DNA of 64,000 nucleotides, taken from Ophiocordyceps camponoti-saundersi (nom. inval.) (taxonomy: Eukaryota; Ascomycota; Sordariomycetes; Hypocreales; Ophiocordycipitaceae). The stretch lies in the NCBI GenBank assembly GCA_003339415.1, contig PDHQ01000195.1, positions 1 through 64,000 of the forward strand. Reading direction: 5' to 3'. Below are positions 46,212 to 59,854 of the stretch, piece by piece. Under the pieces are notes generated by a model. The model made no database searches. It was not told the origin of the DNA and saw only the letters and a program-made list of their open reading frames with translations. A program made the translations under genes and the position numbers. Each line of letters starts with the position of its first letter. Positions within the stretch are counted from its first letter, which is position 1.

Positions 46212-49200
46212 TAAATAGCCCTTTTCCCTTCTTCTTTTCTTTTCTTTTTTTTTCTTTCCTTATCCTTTTCTACCTTTCTTCTTCGCTTATCCTCTTCTTC
46301 TCTTTCTTTTAGCAGCTTCTTTCTTCTTCTTTATATTACTTTTAAAGATAGAGTTTCCTATTCTTATATAAAGGGGTATTAATAAAAAATACCGCCTACT
46401 TAGTATTATAATAGCTAATCCTTAGATAAATAATATATTAAATATATTATATATTAATATAAGTCTCTCCTTATAAGTCCTTTATATTTAAAACTCTTAG
46501 AAAAAAAAAATAATATAAAGCTTTTTTTTAGGACGCTAAGATATAAGCACTTACTACGCTTATACGTAATATTACCCTTTAAGCCCTTATTATAACTTTA
46601 TTATAGATAGTTAGAAGTTAAATTATATATAATAATAGATATTTCTATACGCTTTTTATATAAAGTTACGATTTTACTAACGCTATATTTTATAAGTAAT
46701 ACTTATATTAATAAACTTTAGCTTACTTTTTTAAGTATTATATTTCTCTTAAAAGGTTTTAATATAAGGCTTATAAGTTATATATCTAAGCTAGCTATGC
46801 TTATTATTATATATTCTAATACGCTATTAAAACGGCTAGTTTATCTACTTAGTTAGCTATTACTATTCTAAATAATAATAACCCCGCGGAAGAAAAGGAG
46901 GTTATTAAGCTAAAAGATAGCTTTAAGGTTAAAGATAAGTATAGCGGCCTCCTATCGCCTCCGTATCTTTACTATACTATTACTTAGCTTATAAAATACC
47001 TTATCTTTATAAACTTACTTTTACTTAGTAGCGTTAAGTAAACGCTAAGAGGGAGCGTTAGTAATAGAGTTATAACTAAACTTTTAAGATAGTATAAAAT
47101 TATTTATATCTAGTAAATTTAAAAGAATAACGCTTATATAAATAATAATATTAAAATATAAGTTAAAATAAGATATATAAAGTAAAGTAAGATATATATA
47201 ACTTATAATAAGCTAATTAGCTTTATTTTAAAGCTTAAGTTTATTTTATAATTCCTTAAGTAATTATTTTTAAATAAGTTTTATAAACTTATTTTTAACC
47301 TTAGCTAAAATTTAGATTTAAGCGATTTTAATATATATATCTTAAATCTCCTATTATAGCTAATACTAAAAAAAAAAAATATTAATATATTATAGCTTAA
47401 TTAATAGCTTTAATATATTTTCTATTAGTAAGCGTCTTATTTATATATTATTATAAAAAAACTTTAAAAGGTTTAAAAGAATAATATAAAGTTTATTACT
47501 AAGGCGATAAAAGGCGATTAGTTTTTTCGCTATAAAAATAAGGGTAAGTAGTTTTACTTTAATAATATTTATTATAATCGTTTTTTAGTTTCCTAATTAT
47601 ATTAAAATATAATATTAAAAAGATATATAATATATCTAAAAGTACTCCTTCTTTTAGGTATTTTTACAAATTAAGTATTATTAAAGTATTCCGTATATAA
47701 TAATATAGATTTTAACTTATTTCTATAAAATATAAAGTATAAGTCTTAAGTTTAGTAAAGGAAAAGTAAATTTTAAAATATAGCTTAAATATATATATCT
47801 AATAAATTCTATAAGATCTTACTAAATAATAATTACTACGTAACTAATAAAGTTAATAAGTAGTTAGTATAATATTACTTACTAAGGAGTTATTTATCCC
47901 TCTTATAGAAAGAGTTTCTTAAGCGAAAACGCTTTAGAGAATTTCTTTTATATTTATATCTTAAACTTTATATTAAGTTTCTTAATATACGCTTATTATA
48001 AGAGAAAAATTTATTATATTATCTTATCCTATTATATATTAATCTTAGAAATTACGATAAACCTCTTAAATTTAAGATTATAAAATCTTTCTTAAGTTTA
48101 TTAAGGAAGACCTTACCCCCTTATCTTAAGGTAGATATATTAAGCTAAGATTATTAATATAAAGGAAAAAAATTAAGGAATCCTTAGTTTAGATATAATT
48201 ATCTTTTTAGGAGAAATAAAACCCTTACGAAGAAGGTAAGCTAAAAGAGTTTTATATTAAAAAAGGGAGTATAATTTTACTAAGTTACTTAAAACTATTA
48301 AGTAATTAATAAAATATTTATTTATCTTATCGTAGCGTAAAGTTTAGGAAGGCGTTAATAAGGTTAAATTAATATACTTTAAGGTTATAAGATATTATAA
48401 AACTTATTAGTAGTTTATAAAACTTTATTAGTAAAGTTAAGGTATAAAGAGGTAAGCTAGACTTTTCTTAAAGATCGCTTTAAATAACTATATAAGCTTT
48501 ATACTTTATATTAAAGCTATTCTTATTAAACTTATAGATAAATACTTATTTTTAGTAGCTTAATATTTAGTTATTTATTAATAGTTAATAAGTATTATAA
48601 AACCTAAGTTTCTTTAACTTATCTTATATCGCTTAATATTAGAAAAATTTTATTTAAAAATTTATATACTTAGTTTGCGAACGCTTAAGGTTATAAAATA
48701 AAGCCTTTATATAGCTATTAAAAAAGTTTCTTAGAAATCGTAAAAGTACTTAGAAGATATAAATATAGCGAAAAGGGTTTTTTTTTTTATACTTAAGTTA
48801 ATTATTAGTAAAGTTAAGTATCTTTATACTAATTAGTTATTAAGTTTAGTAATCCTTAGTTTAGATTTAGAAGCCTTTAATAAAGTATTAGTTATCGCTA
48901 GTAAGAGATTATTATTAGCTAGTAGTAACTAATATTTTAGTTATTCTTTAAGTTCTTTTTTTAATACCTCGCTAATAGCTTATAAAGCTATAATAGTAAA
49001 CTATCGTAATTTAGTAGTTTAAGGTTATTTTTAGGTGCTAGGTTAATAATAAGCGTTTTATAATATTATAATAATATTTATATTAAGCTTAGTATATAAG
49101 TTTTAGTTAAGGAGTTTAATTATTAAAAGCTAATTTTTTACTTTAATAAAGGATAGTTATTAGCTCTTATTATTATAATAAAATATTATTTTAATAAAAA

Positions 49201-49835
49201 TAATATAAATATTAATAAGAACGCGTTTTATTAAAAAGATAAAACTTAAATAAGAAATTAAGTAAAGGAAATATATCTAGTAATATAACTAAGATATAGT
49301 TTTTAGTTAGGAGAATCTTCTTACTTATATAAGACTTTCCTCGTAACTAAGTATACTTAATAGTTAAAAGCTTAAAAATAAGTAAGATTAGCTAAGAAAA
49401 CGGAGATTAAAGAGAACTTTATATTATATAATCCTAGCTAACTTCTAAGATACCCGAATAGAGTTCTTTATTTATAATATACTAATATAGTACGATTAAG
49501 TAAGTAAAAAGTAGCTTAAATAATTAGTAGCTAATATTTATAAGAAAACTAATATTAAACTTATATAAATTATACTTTTTATTTTAATACCTTAAGAATA
49601 TTTAGTAATACTATTCTAATATATATAATATTAAGAGGAGAGGCGGAGAATAATAACTAGCTATTCTTATAAGTAAGAGATAGGTAAGCTTCTATTATCT
49701 ATTTTAGCTTTAAATATAATAAGCTAATATTATAGCTTTATTTACTTTTAGAATTTATCTTAAATATATATTAAATTAGTTTTAATATAATTATTAATTA
49801 TATACTTATACTTAATATTATAGTAAGTTAATAAT
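46212..49835 (+). pseudogene. Unclassified repeat family copy C, main part with long relic frame
   Basis: This continues the copy interrupted at 40137: a CT-rich leader (46220-46330), then blocks matching 2380-3600 of copy B. Relic coding in plus direction appears at about 46690-47040 and, with the best continuity, at 47570-49100. For example, codons starting at 48840 read LSLVILSLDLEAFNKVLVIASKR without interruption, with later stops all TAA/TAG. A shifted frame continues at 49220-49830 (LGESSYLYKTFLVTKYT is legible). The ancestral protein would have been around 1,000 residues. No RT, DDE, helicase or tyrosine-recombinase signature could be identified by eye. It could be an unfamiliar transposon protein or a large multi-copy host gene with its own promoter. 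Confidence 0.5.
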
Positions 49836-50829
49836 ATAAGATAGGAACTAGCGTTATAGCTTTATTATAGTAAAGGATATTAAAAATAATAATAGTAAAC
49901 TAGCGTTAAGGAAGCGAAATCTCTTAATAAATATATAACTATTCTATTCGGTTTTCCGTTATTATATAAATTTTATATTATAATATTAAAACGTTTTTTA
50001 GCTTAATTCTTATAGCTATTTAAGTAATACTTTTTAGATAAGTTAAAGAAATTATAAAATAATTAATTAACTTTCTATATTTTTTACTTTTAATAATACC
50101 TTATACTAGCCTAGCTAATACTTACCTTAGCGTATTATTATATATAATCTTACTTTTTAACTAGTATAAGGTTAAGATTTCTAACTTTAGCTAGTTAAGG
50201 TATATAGTAATTTTTTATAGGAAAAGAGATAAGGATTTAATTTCTAATATAATAATAAAAGGTAAAGAGAGCGTTTTAAGAAGAGTAATTTAATTAAGGC
50301 CCGAAACTTTAAAATAATCCCTTATATATATATATATATTATAAAACTTTATATAGTTTTTTTCTATTTCCTTAACTAAGGATACTTACTTATTTTTAGT
50401 TTATTTTTAGTATATATAGTAAACCTCCCTCCTTATATTAATAATATAAAACTTTATTTAAATTTTTTAGTATTTTTATATTTTATTATATAATATTATA
50501 TAACTTTATATATTTAGCGTATTATATTTTTATAATCTTATTAATATACGCTATAACTTATACTTACGTAGATAAAAAAAAACTATATATAAGCTACCCC
50601 TTTATCTTTTTACCCTTTTATCTTTTTACCTTAATATATATACCTTAATAGCAGCTATTTATTTCTACCCGCTATAACTTAAATTACTTACGTTATTTCT
50701 AACTATATTACCTTTATTTTATTATAATACCTTTTAATATACTTACTAGTTATTTACCTTCTCCCCTTTTTATATTACTTACTAACTTAATTAATTTTAC
50801 TTTTTAAAGTAAATTATTATTTTTAATAA
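49836..50829. other. AT-rich interval, no gene seen
   Basis: The stretch contains tatata runs (50327-50340) and pyrimidine-rich segments near 50590-50640 with a doubled ctttatctttttaccc motif (50597 and 50611). No coding pattern was recognised. Confidence 0.45.
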
Positions 50830-51115
50830 ACGTAATTAATTTAATAAGTACTAATTCTCTCTTATAACCTTTATTTACCTTAGCGAAGCGACGCGAAAAT
50901 TATATTATATAATAAGCTATCTCCTCCGCTATTATTATAGCTATTAATAACGCTATATTATCCTTTACTTAAGGAAGCGGACGCGTTTATATTAATCTTC
51001 TTACTTTTACTATTAAAGATATATTATCCCGCTTTAGTTACTTTTATTTTAGCTATTAGCGTTATCTATTATAATAATATTAAATAAACCTTACCTCCTT
51101 TACCCTCCTATATTT
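50830..51115 (+). pseudogene. Relic coding block, second copy of 10645-10922
   Basis: The plus frame reads FTLAKRRENY, then stops, then AIIIAINNAILSFT and VYINLLTFTIKDILS. It matches the block at 10651-10920 position for position, including the AIxNAIL and NLL motifs. Conservation at protein level between two diverged copies shows that both derive from a translated gene. Product not recognised. Confidence 0.4.
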
Positions 51116-52789
51116 AATATTATTATATCTTTTTCTAATATTTTACGATATTTAAAATTAACGGATTAAGAATATAGTTATAAATTTATATAGTAAGTAT
51201 TATCTAAAATATATACTTTAGCTTAAAATATATAATTATTTTCTATAAACTTCTACTAGTATATATAAGCTTATATATAAATATATCTAAACTATTTTTA
51301 TTAAACTAAATATATATACTTTATTTAGTAAAAGCTATTCTTATCTTAATATAAAGCCCTTTATAAGATTATCTATAATTTATACCTTAGTCCTAACTAT
51401 TTAATTATATAGCGTTTTATTTTTTATACTTAAAATATAAACTATAAATTCCGCTTAACTTTTTATCCCTTAATTATTAAAACTTTTAATATTAGTTAAC
51501 TTCCTTATATTTTTCTTTAAGTATAAGATAAAGTCTAGCTAGTCCCTTAATATAAAGTATTCGTAACTAGTATTATTAATATAATACTCTTATATCCTTA
51601 TATAGCTTTCTTTACCGATAATATCGAATATTATACTATATACCGTTATTAGTATTATAAGCTATAATAGTTTTTTAAATCTTTTAGCTTATATAATAGG
51701 AATATTAATACTAGTTCTTATAACTTATTATAAGTTTTTATATTAACTATTTAAACTTCCGCCCTTATTATTTTTTATACGTTTTTTATTTTATATTATT
51801 ATCTTTATCTTAAATATTAGCAGCTAGTAACTACTTATAAATTATCCTTATCTTTTTAATTTACAAACCTTTCTTTCCCTTATACCTTAATACTTAATAT
51901 ATCTAATATATATTTTTAATTATAATATCCTTAATCTAATTATATATATAACGTTAGTTATATACGCTATTACTTATAAAATATTAGTATTATTTTTATA
52001 ATATATAATAACTTACTTATTATCTTCGCTTTATAAGATATATACTAATATATTCTTTTATTTATTACTTTATTATTAGAACTATTTAATAGAGATATAA
52101 AACTTATATAAGATATACCTTTATATATAATTTTATAAATTTAAAAGGTCCTTTCTCTTAACTATATCTTATTTTACTAAAAATTAAGTTACTACTTATA
52201 TATTATATTACTTACCTTATTTTTTTAATTTTATATATAATCTAATATAAAACTTTACTATAAATAAAATAATTTATTATTACTTTTAATTCCTAACCTT
52301 AATTTATATTATATTCTATTATTATTATTTTATTTATTATTTTATTTTTCCTGCTTAGGTTAACTATTCTATATAAATATATTTAAGCTTTTTAAGAATA
52401 AATTTATATTATTTAATATATTTTACTTTTATTATTTTACTTTAAAGTCGTTCTCTTATCGATAAATTAATATTATATATATAAACTTAATATACTACGC
52501 TACTTATATATTACCTACGCGTATTATACTTATCCTTCCCTTTTCTTATCTTTATACTAATTTTCCTTTATATTTAACTATATATCTATTAAAATATATA
52601 TATTACTTTTATATATATAATTTATTTCTATTTATTTAAGTTCTTTTTATTAATCTCGAAATACTTTCGCGGTATTAATAAATACCTGCTTAACCTTATA
52701 TAATAATTCTTTATATAATAGTCGAAATAGCCTTAAGTAAGTCGCTAGTAACTTTTATATATATATATTATATAAGTTTATATATATTA
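51116..52789. other. AT-rich interval, no gene seen
   Basis: Pyrimidine-rich plus strand with many tata and ttatatat runs. I saw no repeat family member and no frame of convincing composition. Confidence 0.4.
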
Positions 52790-53970
52790 TACTAGTCGCT
52801 TATATAAAATAAACTATTTTATTTAGAACTAATCTATTATTAAGTAAGTAAGTTAGTTATTATCTTACTCGTACTACTAGTTAGTAAGAATAATATTAGC
52901 TTTTATATCTTATAACTTATAACTATTCTATTTTATAATTTTACGAATATATCTTTAATATAGTTAGTTTATTACTCTTTTACTTATTATATATATATAT
53001 CTCTTAGTATCTATACTTATATATATATATATATAGGTTATTCTATCTAATAAGCTATTTTATAAATTTAATAGAGCTATTTCTAAGGAAGTTAATTTAT
53101 TATTATCTTTTTAACTTTACTAGTCTCTTAATATTATATTTATAGGTTATTTATATTTAATAAATTATAACTATAAGCTATTTTATAATTTAATAAATCT
53201 ATTTTTAATAAAGTTAGTTTATTACTATCCTCTTATTATACTATTATATATATATATATATATAATATAGGTTTATAGTTATTTATATATACTTATATTT
53301 ATAAGTTATCTTATAAATAAGCTAGGGTTAAATTTAATAAAACTTTTTTTAAGTATATATATAAATTTATCGCTATCTTATTAGCCTTAATAGTTCTTAA
53401 GAATTATATAAGTTATTTATATTAAATAACTTATAATTATAAGCTCTTTTATTACTTAATAGATTTATTTTTAATAAGTTAAGTTTATTACTATTTATTT
53501 ATTATATAAGTCTCTTAGTATCTATTTATATATACTCGTATTTATAAGTTATCTTATCTAATAAGCTATCTCCTAAATCTAATAAAACTTTCTTCGGGTA
53601 AGTAGATTTATTACTCCCTTATTAGTTATACCGGCCTATTAGTATCGTATAGGTTATTTATTTTTAGTAAGTTATAACTATAAGCTATTTTCTAAACTTT
53701 ATAAGTTTATCTTTAATAAGCTAGGTTTTTTACTATTTTATATTATATATATATAAGTCTTATAATATTATATTATTATATATATATATATATAAGTTAT
53801 TTTATATAATAAGCTATATTATAATTTTTTTCGGATTTATTTTTAATAAAGTAGTTTCGTTATTATCTTATTAGCTATACTAATTTATAAGTATTCTATA
53901 ATTATTTATTTCCTCTAATTAGCTATTTTACGAACTTTATAAATCTATTTTCTAAGAAATAGCCTTAATA
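52790..53970. repeat. Minisatellite of ~120 bp, about 10 units
   Basis: The anchor (t)aagctatttta recurs at about 52812, 52931, 53051, 53174, (53312), 53440, 53559, 53681, 53809 and 53919. Units carry a (t)aataaa(t/g)ttagtttattactat block and a tatatatata run of variable length, which accounts for spacings of 110-133 bp. The mean of about 40 codons is close to that of WD40 or kinesin-type TPR repeats, so an eroded repeat-protein gene is possible, but no frame gave a clear motif. Confidence 0.65.
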
Positions 53971-55115
53971 TTATTATATTATTATACGGGTTTTATAGGT
54001 TTTTTATATTATATAGGCTATTTATATATTATTAGTTAATTTAAATAATTTAACTAATTTTTTAAGTTTATATCTTATAACTAAGTATATATATAAATAG
54101 GATAAGGTTAATATATATACTATTAAGCTATTTATTCTAAGAATATTCCTTTATATATATATTTAAACTTATATATATATATTTTTTTAGTTTTATAATT
54201 TAGTAGCTAACGATAATTATAAGTCCTTTTAATATATAAAGTTAGTTACTATTAGCGTATATAAAATATAGATAACTACGTAAGCTATCTACTATTTAAC
54301 TTATTTCTTTATAGTATTTTTAAAACTCGCTCTTATAAAGTATATATAAATATTCCTTATAAAATATTTATTTTAGTAATTTTTACGCTTCTCTCTATAC
54401 TCTTAGCTCTATATTCTTATCTTTTATATAATTATTCCTATCCTTATTAAATTACCCTTTATATTTTTATTAAAGTACTTTATATATAATAGTTAATCTA
54501 TTTTATAATAATATTTCTATATCTTATCTTATATAACTTATTATCTTTATAATTTACTATTTTTCTCTTTTTTCTATTTATTTATAAATTATATATAATT
54601 AGTATTTTCCTTTTTAACCCTAATACCTAGTATTTATATTTATTATACCTTAATATTTTATAGCTTTTTATAATCTTAACGCTATTTTATATATATATTC
54701 TATTTCTATTATTATCCTCCTAATTACTTATATATTATATTTCTATTTTTTATATATATTTAAGATTTTATAGATTCTTACTCTTTCCTCTTATTATACT
54801 TTATCTGCTTATAAATATATCCCTATTATCTATTTCCTTTTTAATAAATAATAGTTTACTAATTCCTTAGATTATAATTTATACTTAATATTATTAGATT
54901 ATATATTACTATCTAAAAGTGCTAACTTAATATACTAATAAAATTTCTTCGTATCTAAAAGTTTCCGTACTTTAATGAAATTTCTAAGAGGGTATTATAT
55001 TTTTTAGTTTATTTTTTTATTTTACTAATCTCTTCTCTATATCCGCTTTATTACTATTTATTATAGTTAAGAAAAGAAAAACTAATTTTATTCCCTTTTA
55101 GTATTTATTAAATAA
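53971..55115. other. AT-rich interval, no gene seen
   Basis: No recognisable repeat or coding pattern. A conserved-looking NLR or kinase domain was looked for next to the minisatellite and not found. Confidence 0.4.
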
Positions 55116-55116
55116 C

Positions 55117-55722
55117 GAGGGAGGGTTAATATTACCCTAAGTATACTTACTAAATACTTATTACGTCTAACTTTATAAGTAACTATAATTTTTAAATATT
55201 ATAAGTTATCTCTAGCTATATAAGTATAAGCTATATAATATTTTTTTATAAAGAAAGTAATAAGAAGTTATTTTCCTATAAAAAGATAAAGTAAACTATA
55301 AAAAGAAAGGTAAAAACTACTTAATCGATAAATTAGGGTTTCGAAATATATATTTAAGCTAGTAATTTATTATTTTAAAGTATAAGATTTAAAATAAAGC
55401 TATAATTTCGTTAAGTATACTTTTTATTATAAGTACTTTTTAGTTTTTAGGACTTAATTTATAATATATAACTTTTAAAGTAAGTATAAATATAATATTA
55501 AAAGCTAATTTTATATAATTCCTTTATTTTTAAAAGAAACTAATCTACGCTATATATTTTATAATAGCTTTCTCCTATCTTAAGCGCTCCTTATATCCTT
55601 ATCCCCTAAGGCTTTTAGTAGAAAAGACGGGCTTTATAGTTATTTAATTAAACTATATAAAGGTTTTTTATATATCCTCTATAATACTTATTCTAATATT
55701 CTTTTATAATATTAAATATACG
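55117..55722 (+). mobile_element. MITE-like repeat copy 13
   Basis: The body matches the reference copy from taccctaagtatacttactaaatac to the aattaaac block. Both termini are decayed. Confidence 0.5.
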
Positions 55723-55729
55723 GCTTTTT

Positions 55730-55950
55730 AGATAGCTGCGAAGATAAGCTTAAAAGCTAATTACTTACTAGATTTTATAATAACTACTATCTTATCTTAA
55801 TCGCCCCTCTTAACTCTATTCCTCGGAAGCTTTTTTAAAATAGGAAGTATTCGATAACTATTTAATTAAAACCTTTCTTAGCCCTTAACCGTATTTTTTT
55901 TATTTTAGCGCTTATATTTTTTTCTTATATTTTTATTACTTTTAAATATT
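55730..55950 (+). mobile_element. MITE-like fragment next to copy 13
   Basis: The segment matches the right-hand 220 bp of the family (agataagcttaaaagctaa, cttatcttaatcgcc and aactatttaattaaa blocks). It follows copy 13 directly, giving a partial tandem. Confidence 0.5.
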
Positions 55951-56039
55951 TATTATAAACTTACTATATCGTGCTTTACTTATTACTTATTAGAGAGTAT
56001 AGGAAAAAAAAAGTAATTATAAGTTTAATATTATAGATT

Positions 56040-57065
56040 TATTTATTAGATTCCTAATATAGTAATATCTCTCCCTTACCGAACTTTAAATATTACCTTT
56101 AAAATTCTATTTTCTTATAATAATATCTAAGTAATATATATAATTTATATTTTTTTTAAACCCCCTTTATTTATTTTATTTTTATATTATTTATATTAAA
56201 TTATATTTATATAATACCTTTTTATTCCTTTCTTCTACTTATTTTACTTTTCCTATATTTCTTTTTAATATTATATCTCTCCTCTTATATTTCTAATACT
56301 AAAAGGTAAAGAAAAAAAAAATATCCCTTAAACTATTACCTTAATACTCCTCCCCGTTTTTATTAGATAAAGATACCTATAATATATTACGAAAAATAAA
56401 GTATTAATATATATTTTTTAACCTTAAATATTCTAATCTTACTATTCTTTATTATAAGTATATCTTCTAAGTTTATCGTATTATATTATTTAATAATTTA
56501 ATATTTCCTCGTAATCTTTATAATAAAGTATTTTTTCTTATTAATATTTTTATATCCCTTTTCTTTTAAATTTTTAATATATATATAATATAACGATTAA
56601 TTTTATATATTATAAAGATCCGCTATATTACCCGGATAATATTATTAACTTATTAGAAAAGTAATTTTTAATTCTTTAATACCTCTTATAAGCTACTTAT
56701 ATAGATTAATATAGTAAAGAAAATTATAAAATTTACTACCTGTCGCTAGCTAGTTATAACTTATTATTCGATTTTAAAGAAGATAATATTATTCCTTACG
56801 CTAGCGATACTAAGCTATACGATATATTCCTCTATCTTCGCGTTTATAAGCTAGCTCTTAAGATTAAGTTCTCTTATATCTAGCTTTTAGCTATTAAGTA
56901 TATTTACTAATAGATAATAAAGTACTTTTATAATATAAATTCTTATATTATTTTATAGCTTCTTACTTAAGTATAAACTAAATAGTTACGAGGAGAGTCT
57001 TAACTTCGTAATAAAATATTTAAGGCTATTACTTTTATATTATCTAGGAAGAAAAAAATACCTAA
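56040..57065 (+). pseudogene. Possible BTB/POZ-domain relic, copy 3
   Basis: A pyrimidine-rich upstream region (56150-56350) precedes a plus frame from about 56640 to 57060. The legible residues include YYLSLASYNLLFDFKED, an acidic stretch, then YDIFLYLRVYKLALK and, after about 60 residues, LRGES. The pattern resembles a BTB/POZ domain from its F.E strand to the following helices. A second copy is at 58490-59080. Stops are TAA/TAG only. The upstream half of the domain is degraded. A duplicated gene family hit by RIP is the simplest reading; the domain name itself is uncertain. Confidence 0.35.
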
Positions 57066-57679
57066 CTTATATAAGTTATTTATACTTAAGTATTTTAAAT
57101 TAATACTCTCGCTTTTAAAATATATACTTAAGTTTAAAAAAAGGTAATTTTCTTTATAGTTTCTTTTATATAATAATCTTTATAGTTATTTATTATATAT
57201 TATATATATTATATCTTATAATAAACTTATATAAAGAAAAATAGTTAATTATTATTAGTTTACTTTTAAATTATAATTATTATTTAAATATTATTATAAT
57301 AATTATTAATATATTTACGTTTAATATTTATAAATATATATATTATTTTAGCTTTAGTAACTTATATTTTAAACTTTAAAGTATATAGCTTACGTAAGTA
57401 AGATAATATTAAGAAAATAGCACTATTAGCTATATTATTATATTTATTATATATATTAATAGTTTAAATTAGCTATTTTAGTTTATTTAACTAATTTTAT
57501 TAGTTAATATTGCTCGGTTAAATAAGGCTAAACTATTACGTATTATAAAAGCTTATTACTTACTATTTAATATTATCTATACGTTATTAAAAAGGGGATA
57601 AGGGATAGCGCTAATACTTATATATATATAATAACTAGCGCTACATAATTACGTAAATTATAATTATATAATATCTTAT
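57066..57679. other. AT-rich interval, no gene seen
   Basis: TA runs at 57189-57210 and 57345-57360; no family member or frame recognised. Confidence 0.45.
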
Positions 57680-57969
57680 TATATTAATTTAAAATATCTT
57701 TATTATATAATATTTAGGAATTTTATTATAAAAAACCTTAATAATAACTACTAAGGAAGGTAACCGCTTCTCTACTAAGATTTTAGTTTTTACTATACCC
57801 TCTCGGGGCCTCTCCTATCTTTACTAGCACGTTTCTTTATATATTTTACTAGGACTTCGCTTACGAGAGTTTTTCTCCTTTTCTTTCTTTCTTATTAGCT
57901 TAGAGTCTTTATTTATAGTACTAAATACTAATATTATTATTTACTTAATATATTTCTAAGCTATAATAA
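57680..57969 (+). repeat. Truncated solo LTR of the chromovirus family
   Basis: The stretch matches LTRs at 40260-40531 and 46000-46211: the gggcctctcctatctttacta, tttatatattttactagga and ttcttattagcttagagtctttattta blocks are conserved, and it ends gctataataata. No internal element sequence lies on either side. The left end is degraded, so a target duplication cannot be identified. Confidence 0.75.
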
Positions 57970-58179
57970 TAAATAACCTAATAGTACCCGCTTTATATTA
58001 ATTCCCTTTTATATTAATAGTATTACGTACTTTTTACGAAACTTTATAATTTATAATAATATTATTTTATTAAGTTATTAAAATATATTAAAATCTACCT
58101 TTATTTTTTTACTTTTTATTAATATTTCCTTCTAATATATTATATATATATTATATATATATTAATATACTATTATATA

Positions 58180-59085
58180 ATATATCTATATCCTTCTTCC
58201 TTTCTATTTTATATTATTATCTACTTTTTTTAGTTTCTTATTTTATTACTCTCCTATTTTAATTTTCTTATAACTAAAAATAAATAAAAAAAAATACCTA
58301 TTATATAGCTTATATTATTATTAAGGTTTCTATTCCCCTTAATTCCGAATAAATAAAATAACGATTATTATAAACGTTTACTAAGGAACTAATATATCCC
58401 TTTTTAATTTAAATATTCTAATCTCGCTATTATTTATTATAATTAAATATTTAAAGTTTATCGCGTTATTTTATATAATAAGCTAGCCTTCTTCCGCGCT
58501 ACTTATAATAAGGTATTATTAATATAATATTATTATTCTTATAATTCCTTTCTTATTATATCTTCCTATATATATATATATATATTATTTAGAAAACTAA
58601 TATTATATTCTTATAGAATATATTAACTAACTTTATAATTACTCTTAACTTATTAGAAAAGTAACCCTTTATTTTTTCCTATTTCCTTTAAGCTATTTAT
58701 ATTACTTCTTATAGTATAAATAACTACGAAACTTATTACCTTTTTTTAGCTAGCCGTAACCTATCTTTTACCTCTAAAAAAGGTAGCGTTATAGTCGATA
58801 ATAACTATTATAAATTACTTAATATTTTATTTTATCTTCGCGTTTATAAGTTAGCTTTAAAAACTAACGCTAAGCTTATATAAACTTACGCTAGGGAGTA
58901 AATCTATTATTATCTATATTATTATCTTAATAATAAGGATCCGTATTCTATCTTATAGCTTCTTACTAAGGTATAAACTAAATAGCTTAAAGGAAAATCT
59001 AAACTTTATAATAAAATAGCTTAATATATAGCTTACGGTTTATTTATAATACCTAAAATACCTAAGGTATTTATATTTTTTATCC
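58180..59085 (+). pseudogene. Possible BTB/POZ-domain relic, copy 4
   Basis: This is the paralogue of 56040-57065: matching blocks include tctatcttcgcgtttataag / tttatcttcgcgtttataag, a tatagcttcttac(t) block and aactaaatag. The frame reads LASRNLSF, then LFYLRVYKLALK and QTKQ-like codons with RIP-type stops. The upstream region is pyrimidine-rich as in its partner. The shared (F/L)YLRVYKLALK core is the best evidence that these are copies of one translated gene. Confidence 0.35.
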
Positions 59086-59394
59086 TTAAATATCCCGGAT
59101 TTAAATTATTAGTTATAAAATATATATATTAATATTAAGTACTAAATATATTTTAAATATTTATTTTTAATTTAATTATTTATATTATTCTTTTTAATAT
59201 AATCTTTATCTTTTTAAATATAATAAGTTTACTTAAGCTAAAATTATACTAATTATATATCGTAACTATAGTTTACCTAAAAGTTTTTATTAATTTATAT
59301 TACGAAATATATAATATTATAATATTAGATAGATTTAATATATATTTAAGCTACTTACGGACTTCGCTAATAAAATAATTAAAAGTAAAAGTAA

Positions 59395-59804
59395 TTTAGC
59401 GGGGAAAGAAAGATACCTTAAGTAAGCGTAGTAGATACTTAAGGGGCGTAACTTCTTAAGTAATTAAAGTTTTTAACTAATATAAGGGGGGATCTCTAGC
59501 TATAAGGGGAAAAGCTAGATAGTAATTCTCTATAAGGAGAATAATAAGGAGTCGGTTTTTTATATAAAGATAAGAAAAAAAAGAAAAAAAAAGTTAAAAA
59601 CTATTTAATTAAATACTAAAAACTTAAGAGTAAGTATTTAAATTAAGGATTTATAATATAAAAGTATAAAGTTTAAAATAAAGTTATAAGGTTAGTAAAG
59701 AAAATTTAGGAATTATTTAATTAAATTTTATAAGAGCTTTTAGAAATCCCTTAGCTAAGTTATACGCTCGTTTTTCTTTAGGCGTATTTATTACCACTAC
59801 TAAA
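59395..59804 (+). mobile_element. MITE-like repeat copy 14, internally deleted, candidate 4-bp target duplication
   Basis: The termini are well preserved: TTTAGCGGGG at 59395 and CTACTAAA at 59804. GTAA flanks both sides (59391-59394 and 59805-59808). About 200 bp of the middle is missing after 59690. Confidence 0.6.
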
Positions 59805-59854
59805 GTAAACTGCTTTTTTTAACTTATAACTAACTTTAACCTTACTATATTTTA

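Noticed and set aside
53971..55115. NACHT/NB-ARC domain next to the minisatellite
   Set aside because: No P-loop-like pattern could be read on either strand, even allowing RIP changes.
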